Origin: CAZXCG01 sp964639205
Lineage (GTDB): Bacteria; Bacillota; Clostridia; Oscillospirales; Acutalibacteraceae
Direction: 5' to 3'
Assembly: GCA_964639205.1 (NCBI GenBank)
Contig: CAZXCG010000020.1
Coordinates: 1 to 28,313, forward strand
DNA length: 28,313 bases
Below, piece by piece: positions 24,184 through 28,313 of the stretch. How positions within the stretch are numbered: position 1 is the stretch's first letter; every line of letters begins with the position of its first letter. The notes below the pieces were generated by a model, which was given only the letters and a program-made list of their open reading frames with translations, was not told the origin of the DNA and made no database searches. A program made the position numbers and the translations under genes.

Positions 24184-24199
24184 GGAGTAAAAAATCATT

Positions 24200-24439
24200 A
24201 TGGACATAGTTAAGGGAAGTGTCGTAAGAGCAAAGGCGGGTCGAGACAGGGGCGGTTATTTTGTAGTATTGGATTTTGACGGACGGTTTGCTTATATTGC
24301 CGACGGCAAAAGGCGCAAGGTTGAAGCACCAAAAAAGAAGAATCCGCTTCATCTTGAACCTACGCACGTCATATTAGATATACAAAATATCCATAACCGT
24401 GATGTTAAGAAGCTTTTAAAAGAATTTAAGAGTATTTAA
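24200..24439 (+). CDS. L14e/L6e/L27e-like KOW-domain RNA-binding protein
   Basis: 79 residues. The N-terminal KGSVVRAKAGRDRGGYFVV looks like a KOW motif, followed by a basic stretch (DGKRRKVEAPKKKN) and a predicted C-terminal helix. Small proteins of this type resembling archaeal/eukaryotic L14e occur in this position in Clostridia and some other Firmicutes, but their function is not established. It is cotranscribed between map and infA, with AAGGAG upstream, so a role in ribosome function or regulation is inferred from context only. Confidence 0.85.
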   Translation: MDIVKGSVVRAKAGRDRGGYFVVLDFDGRFAYIADGKRRKVEAPKKKNPLHLEPTHVILDIQNIHNRDVKKLLKEFKSI

Positions 24440-24459
24440 GCCGGCAGGAGGTTACCGCA

Positions 24460-24678
24460 ATGTCAAAACAAGACGTTATCGAAGTTGAAGGCGTAGTCAG
24501 AGAAGCATTGCCAAACGCTCAGTTTAAGGTGGAGCTTCAAAACGGTCGCCAAATATTGGCGATTATTTCCGGAAAGCTGCGTATGAATTTTATACGCATT
24601 TTACCGGGCGACAGGGTCAAGGTGGAAATGTCACCCTATGACCTTACAAAAGGCAGAATCACTTGGAGATCAAAATAA
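24460..24678 (+). CDS. infA: Translation initiation factor IF-1
   Basis: 72 residues, a single OB fold that occupies the A site during initiation. SKQDVIEVEGVVREALPNAQ and HIRRNG-like FIRILPGDRVKVEMSPYDLTKGRI (one of the usual variants) match the family. AGGAGG precedes the ATG. Normal position before rpmJ. Confidence 0.97.
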   Translation: MSKQDVIEVEGVVREALPNAQFKVELQNGRQILAIISGKLRMNFIRILPGDRVKVEMSPYDLTKGRITWRSK

Positions 24679-24720
24679 TTCAGATTTGAATTTACCGTTT
24701 AGGAAAGGAATGATTACACA

Positions 24721-24834
24721 ATGAAAGTCAGACCTTCGGTCAAGAAAATTTGCGATAAATGCAAGGTTATCAAGAGAAAAGGCAAAGTCATGGTAATCTG
24801 CGAAAATCCCAAGCATAAACAGCGTCAGGGCTGA
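24721..24834 (+). CDS. rpmJ: 50S ribosomal protein L36, zinc-binding form
   Basis: 37 residues, too short for most gene-finding thresholds, beginning MKVRPSVKKICDKC. The zinc ligands Cys11, Cys14, Cys27 and His32 are all present, so this is the C+ form. AGGAAAGGA lies upstream of the ATG; the gene ends in TGA. It sits between infA and rpsM, its usual place. Confidence 0.95.
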   Translation: MKVRPSVKKICDKCKVIKRKGKVMVICENPKHKQRQG

Positions 24835-24878
24835 TTGAACAATTTATGAATATTTAAATTTTATGGAGGTGCAACTAA

Positions 24879-25247
24879 ATGGCTCGTATAGCAGGTGTAG
24901 ACTTGCCGAGAGATAAAAGAGTTGAAATCGGTTTAACCTATATCTACGGTATCGGAAGAAAGACTGCTTGTGACATTATTGCTGCAACAGGCGTCAATCC
25001 CGACACTCGCGTCAGAGATTTAACAGAGGACGATGTATCGAAGCTCAGAGAATATATCGACCACAACTGCCGTGTTGAAGGCGATCTTCGCCGAGACATA
25101 GCTTTTGATATTAAAAGACTTATCGAAATCGGTTGTTATCGCGGCGTGCGTCACAGGAAAAATCTTCCCGTAAGAGGGCAGCGTTCCAAGACGAACGCCA
25201 GAACCCGCAAGGGTCCGCGCAAAATTATGGCTAACAAGAAGAAATAA
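24879..25247 (+). CDS. rpsM: 30S ribosomal protein S13
   Basis: 122 residues. S13 contacts the P-site tRNA and bridges to the large subunit. ARIAGVDLPRDKRVEIGLT, YIYGIGR and the basic tail RGQRSKTNARTRKGPRK are conserved. GGAGG lies upstream of the ATG. First gene of the alpha-type block. Confidence 0.98.
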   Translation: MARIAGVDLPRDKRVEIGLTYIYGIGRKTACDIIAATGVNPDTRVRDLTEDDVSKLREYIDHNCRVEGDLRRDIAFDIKRLIEIGCYRGVRHRKNLPVRGQRSKTNARTRKGPRKIMANKKK

Positions 25248-25261
25248 GGAGGGTTTTTCAT

Positions 25262-25666
25262 ATGGCAGCACCTAAGGCCGGTAAAAAGGCGACAGTGCGC
25301 CGCCGCCGCGAACGCAAAAATATTGAAAAGGGCGCAGCGCATATTCAATCCACATTCAACAATACAATTGTTACTATTTCAGATACACAGGGTAACGCGA
25401 TCTCATGGGCAAGCGCCGGCGAGCTCGGCTTCCGCGGCTCCAAAAAATCTACTCCTTTTGCTGCTCAGACAGCGGCGGAAACAGCGGCCAAGGCCGCTAT
25501 GGAGCACGGTATGAAGTCCGTTGAAGTTTACGTAAAGGGACCTGGTCAAGGCAGAGAGGCGGCAATCCGCGCTTTACAGACCGCAGGGCTTGAGGTTTCC
25601 ATGATTAAGGACGTAACCCCGATTCCGCATAACGGTTGCCGTCCTCCCAAGAGAAGACGTGTATAA
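25262..25666 (+). CDS. rpsK: 30S ribosomal protein S11
   Basis: 134 residues. S11 lies on the platform near the mRNA exit. AHIQSTFNNTIVTISDTQGN and the C-terminal IPHNGCRPPKRRRV are the signature. AAGGAGGG precedes the ATG by ten bases. Confidence 0.98.
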   Translation: MAAPKAGKKATVRRRRERKNIEKGAAHIQSTFNNTIVTISDTQGNAISWASAGELGFRGSKKSTPFAAQTAAETAAKAAMEHGMKSVEVYVKGPGQGREAAIRALQTAGLEVSMIKDVTPIPHNGCRPPKRRRV

Positions 25667-25685
25667 AATCAGGAGGTAGACAAAT

Positions 25686-26312
25686 ATGGCAAGATATACA
25701 GGAGCTGTTTGCAGACAGTGCCGCAGAGAAGGCCAAAAGCTTTTTCTGAAGGGCGAAAGATGCTACACAGACAAATGCTCAATTTCCCGCAGAGCTTATG
25801 CACCCGGACAGCACGGTCAGGGGCGCAAAAAGTCTTCCGAGTACGGACTTCAGCTCCGTGCTAAACAGATGACCAGACGTTATTACGGCGTATTGGAAAG
25901 CCAGTTCAAGCACTACTATGAGCTCGCCGAAAAGAAAGAGGGCAAGACGGGCGACGCTTTGCTTGCAATCCTTGAGAGCCGTCTTGACAATGTGGTTTAC
26001 CGTCTTGGTTGGGCTTCCTCACATGCGGAGGCGCGTCAGCTTGTAAACCACGGTCATTTCACCGTCAACGGCAGACGTGTCAATATTCCGTCATACCTGA
26101 CAAGACCGGGCGATGTTATAGCAATTGCCGAGGAAAGCCGCTCAAGCGTCAAGTTTAAGACTGTAATTGAAGCAAACGCTTCAAGACCGGTTCCTAAATA
26201 TTTAGAGGTTAATAGCGAAGCTTATGAGGGCAAGGTTCTTGCTGTGGCTCAAAGAGATGAAATAGAGCTTGCAGTAGATGAGACTCTTATCGTCGAGTTG
26301 TACTCCAAGTAA
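25686..26312 (+). CDS. rpsD: 30S ribosomal protein S4, zinc-binding form
   Basis: 208 residues. S4 starts 30S assembly and in E. coli represses the alpha operon; in B. subtilis it controls its own separate gene. The N-terminus has Cys9, Cys12, Cys26 and Cys31, the zinc form. The S4 RNA-binding domain (ESRLDNVVYRLGWASSHAEA) is intact. AGGAGG precedes the ATG. A 70-base spacer separates it from rpoA. Confidence 0.98.
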   Translation: MARYTGAVCRQCRREGQKLFLKGERCYTDKCSISRRAYAPGQHGQGRKKSSEYGLQLRAKQMTRRYYGVLESQFKHYYELAEKKEGKTGDALLAILESRLDNVVYRLGWASSHAEARQLVNHGHFTVNGRRVNIPSYLTRPGDVIAIAEESRSSVKFKTVIEANASRPVPKYLEVNSEAYEGKVLAVAQRDEIELAVDETLIVELYSK

Positions 26313-26382
26313 TCTCCCATACAGTAGGTTGGTTACACACGCCGCGGCATAAGCGCCGTGCATAGGTAAGGAGGAAAAGCAA

Positions 26383-27336
26383 GTGATAGAATTTGTAAAA
26401 CCGATAATTGAAACCGCTGAATATTCAGAGGACGAAAAATACGGTAAATTCGTCGTAGGTCCTCTTGAAAGAGGCTACGGCAATACCCTCGGCAACAGCC
26501 TGAGAAGAGTCCTTTTGTCTTCACTTGAAGGCGTGGCCGTGACGTCAATCAAAATTGACGGTATCGTTCACGAATTTTCAACCATCCCGGGCGTTAAGGA
26601 AGACGTTACAGAAATCGTGCTCAATATGAAGAGCCTTATCTGTAAGCTTAATTCTGAAAATGCGAAAACAGTTCAGATTTCCGCCGAGGGTCCATGCGAA
26701 GTAACCGCGGCATCTATTATTTGCGATAGCGAGGTTGAGGTTTTGAACCCCGAACTGCATATTGCAACGCTCGGTAATGATGCAAGATTGAATATGGAAA
26801 TAACGCTTGATAAAGGCCGCGGCTATGTTCCCGCTGAGCAGAACAAGCTTTTAGACGGCTTATCGGTTATAGGCGTCCTTCCGGTAGATTCAATTTATAC
26901 GCCTGTATTAAAGGTAAATTATACTGTAGAAAATCAAAGAGTAGGTCAAAAGACCGACCTTGAAAGACTTGTGCTTGATGTTTGGACCAACGGCGTTATC
27001 AATGCACAGGAGGCAGTTTCCCGTGCGGCGTCGGTGCTGATTCAGCATTTACGGCTGTTTGAAGGGCTCTGCGGCTCTGTATACAACGAGGACATAATGG
27101 TTGAAAAAGACGAGCAGGGTAAGGAAAAGGCTTTGGAAATGACTATCGAGGAGCTTGATCTTTCGGTTCGTTCCTTCAACTGCCTTAAACGGGCAGGTAT
27201 TAACACTGTGGAAGATTTAATCGAAAAATCGGAAGAAGAAATGATGAAGGTACGTAATCTCGGCAGGAAATCTCTTGAAGAGGTTATATATAAGCTTCAG
27301 ACTCTTGGTTTCAGTCTTCAAAGTGATGAAGACTAA
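26383..27336 (+). CDS. rpoA: DNA-directed RNA polymerase subunit alpha
   Basis: 317 residues. The N-terminal domain (about 1-230) dimerises and nucleates RNA polymerase: YGNTLGNSLRRVLLSSLEG (32-50) is the signature. The C-terminal domain (about 253-312) binds promoter UP elements and activators; Arg263 and Asn266 in SVRSFNCLK match E. coli Arg265 and Asn268. The start is GTG at 26383 after AAGGAGG. The spacer before it holds weak stems only. Confidence 0.98.
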   Translation: MIEFVKPIIETAEYSEDEKYGKFVVGPLERGYGNTLGNSLRRVLLSSLEGVAVTSIKIDGIVHEFSTIPGVKEDVTEIVLNMKSLICKLNSENAKTVQISAEGPCEVTAASIICDSEVEVLNPELHIATLGNDARLNMEITLDKGRGYVPAEQNKLLDGLSVIGVLPVDSIYTPVLKVNYTVENQRVGQKTDLERLVLDVWTNGVINAQEAVSRAASVLIQHLRLFEGLCGSVYNEDIMVEKDEQGKEKALEMTIEELDLSVRSFNCLKRAGINTVEDLIEKSEEEMMKVRNLGRKSLEEVIYKLQTLGFSLQSDED

Positions 27337-27375
27337 GCTTCCTTTTTAAAATTTTGAATTAAAGGAGTGAATATA

Positions 27376-27717
27376 ATGCCGGGTACAAGAAAGCTCGGAA
27401 GAGCTACCGATCATAGAATTGCAATGTTAAGAGGTATGGTTACTCTCTTTCTTGAAAAAGGCAAAATTGAAACGACATATGCTCGCGCAAAAGAGGTAAG
27501 CTCTCTTGCCGAGAAGATGATTACAATTGCAAAAGACAGCAGCCTTCACAATAAGCGCATGGTTATGTCTTTTATAACCAAAAAAGATGTTGTATACAAG
27601 CTTTTTAACGAGATTGCTCCGAAGTACGTTGACAGGAACGGCGGCTATACACGCATTACAAAGCTCGGAGCTCGTCGCGGAGACGCTGCTGAAATGGCAA
27701 TTATCGAGCTTATTTGA
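27376..27717 (+). CDS. rplQ: 50S ribosomal protein L17
   Basis: 113 residues. RKLGRATDHRIAMLRGMVT and FITKKDVVYKLFNEIAPKY are typical, with GGYTRITKLGARRGDAAEMA near the end. The ATG at 27376 is used: the GTG at 27367 overlaps the ribosome binding site AAAGGAG. Last protein gene of the operon, ending in TGA. Confidence 0.97.
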   Translation: MPGTRKLGRATDHRIAMLRGMVTLFLEKGKIETTYARAKEVSSLAEKMITIAKDSSLHNKRMVMSFITKKDVVYKLFNEIAPKYVDRNGGYTRITKLGARRGDAAEMAIIELI

Positions 27718-27744
27718 TTGTAATTTGCGCATTGCTGCACATAC

Positions 27745-27790
27745 GGCAGATAAAGGGAAAACGGGTGCTCTACCGTTTCCCTTGTCTGCC
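27745..27790 (+). terminator. Long hairpin after rplQ (possible terminator)
   Basis: GGCAGA (27745-27750) through CGG (27762-27764) pairs with CCG (27773-27775) through TCTGCC (27785-27790), about 19 bp with two bulged A and one G-T pair. The T-run (27799-27803) begins about eight bases after the stem, so termination may be poor and the tRNA may be read through. Confidence 0.55.
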
Positions 27791-27808
27791 TGATTCACTT
27801 TTTAATTT

Positions 27809-27885
27809 CCGTCCGTGGCGCAGTTGGATAACGCAGCAGATTCCGATTCTGAAGAACGGGGGTTCGAATCCCTTCGGGCGGACCA
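27809..27885 (+). tRNA. tRNA-Arg, anticodon CCG
   Basis: A 77-base cloverleaf. Acceptor CCGTCCG (27809-27815) pairs with CGGGCGG (27875-27881) including a G-T pair; then discriminator A and encoded CCA (27883-27885). The D stem is GCGC with CGC after the loop AGTTGGATA; the anticodon loop TTCCGAT gives anticodon CCG (27843-27845), reading CGG. The T loop is TTCGAAT. One anticodon-stem pair (27836 with 27852, G-A) is unpaired. No separate promoter was seen, so it may be transcribed from the operon upstream. Confidence 0.93.
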
Positions 27886-27940
27886 ATGGAGTATAATCCG
27901 AACTCACTGTTTTTCTTTAGAATAGTATTCGGACATACAA

Positions 27941-27985
27941 CAAAGCACCGACAAGGCATTTAACCTTGCCGGTGCTTTGCTTTTT
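27941..27985 (+). terminator. Intrinsic terminator after tRNA-Arg
   Basis: CAAAGCACCG (27941-27950) pairs with CGGTGCTTTG (27970-27979), continued after one mismatch by CAAGG with CCTTG, loop of 7, then TTTTT at 27981-27985. It ends the operon or the tRNA transcript. Confidence 0.88.
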
Positions 27986-28032
27986 GAAAGGACTTTATGC
28001 GTTAAATAAGCTTTAATTAAAAATTACCCCCT

Positions 28033-28275
28033 TTAAACCTTCAGCAGCTTTTTCCACGTGTTAATGCCGCAGATGCCGTCGGAGGTGAGCTTGTTTTTGG
28101 TTTGGAAGGCTTTTATTTGCTTTACGCTTTCGCTGCCGATGATTCCGTCAGCACCGTATTTAGGAAGAGTATAACCCCGCTAAATAAGCAGCTCCTGCAC
28201 AAGCTTTGCAAGGTTACCGCTGTCGCCGTTTCCTAACGCTGCCTTTTGCCACGCTGAATGACGGGGCAAAGCCCC
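28033..28275 (-). pseudogene. Broken peptidoglycan-binding domain (C-terminal fragment of a cell-wall hydrolase)
   Basis: The minus strand reads ALGNGDSGNLAKLVQELLI, then TAG at 28182-28180, then RGYTLPKYGADGIIGSESVK and a terminal INTWKKLLKV followed by TAA. This is the PG_binding_1 pattern found at the C-terminus of amidases and phage lysins; the usual residue at the stop position in similar domains is Lys or Arg, and AAG to TAG needs one change. Upstream the frame ends at a TAA (28278-28276) inside the repeat, so the catalytic domain is missing and there is no start or ribosome binding site. Best read as a decayed, truncated gene. It could instead be a suppressed or recoded amber, which I consider unlikely. 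Confidence 0.75.
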
Positions 28276-28284
28276 TTATTGAAT
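28236..28284 (+). repeat. Intergenic repeat, copy B (direct repeat with 384-431)
   Basis: Same orientation and nearly the same sequence as 384-431. The internal hairpin is GGGGC-AAA-GCCCC (28263-28275). Relative to copy A there is a G in place of A in the left arm and one extra C in the right arm, so both copies keep a hairpin. It forms the truncation point of the peptidoglycan-binding fragment; 28285-28313 shows nothing further I can assign. Confidence 0.75.
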
Positions 28285-28313
28285 CCGAACTCAGCGGCTA
28301 TGTAATTTGGGCG

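Overview
The window carries the core transcription and translation gene cluster of an anaerobic Firmicute, most likely a gut Clostridia member near Oscillospirales/Ruminococcaceae. That placement is inferred from the S10-spc-alpha gene order, strong AGGAGG-type ribosome binding sites, GTG and TTG starts, zinc-ribbon forms of S14, S4, L36 and L24, an L14e-like KOW protein between map and infA, and a MATE transporter fused to a cytidylate-kinase-like domain. No marker here fixes the genus.

Layout. (1) Positions 1-434: the 5' end of a small minus-strand XRE-type regulator, its promoter inside a large dyad, and a multi-hairpin intergenic element. (2) 435-2414, minus: MATE transporter with a C-terminal cytidylate-kinase-like domain, expressed from a sigma-A-type promoter with an attenuator-like hairpin in its leader. 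(3) 2658-4240, plus: the CCA-adding enzyme with its own promoter and terminator. (4) 4382-11964: rpoB-rpoC with their own promoter and a hairpin after rpoC. (5) 11946-27717: a promoter overlapping the rpoC terminator, a structured leader of about 300 nt, then an unbroken run of genes: rpsJ-rplC-rplD-rplW-rplB-rpsS-rplV-rpsC-rplP-rpmC-rpsQ-rplN-rplX-rplE-rpsZ-rpsH-rplF-rplR-rpsE-rpmD-rplO-secY-adk-map-KOW protein-infA-rpmJ-rpsM-rpsK-rpsD-rpoA-rplQ. (6) 27809-27885: tRNA-Arg(CCG) with an encoded CCA end and a terminator. (7) 28033-28275, minus: a broken peptidoglycan-binding domain with an in-frame amber codon, joined to a second copy of a repeat that also lies at 384-431.

The genes work together as the cell's growth machinery: RNA polymerase beta, beta' and alpha; most proteins of both ribosomal subunits; IF-1; the SecY channel; adenylate kinase; methionine aminopeptidase; and the enzyme that finishes or repairs tRNA 3' ends. 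Most of the window is conventional. The unusual parts are at the edges and junctions: rpoBC separated from nusG/rplKAJL, no str operon (rpsL-rpsG-fusA-tuf) between rpoC and rpsJ, a terminator and promoter sharing the same bases after rpoC, a structured S10 leader with a late attenuator-like hairpin, the MATE-kinase fusion with its leader, and a repeat on both sides of the whole block. I found no CRISPR array, intact mobile element or defence system.
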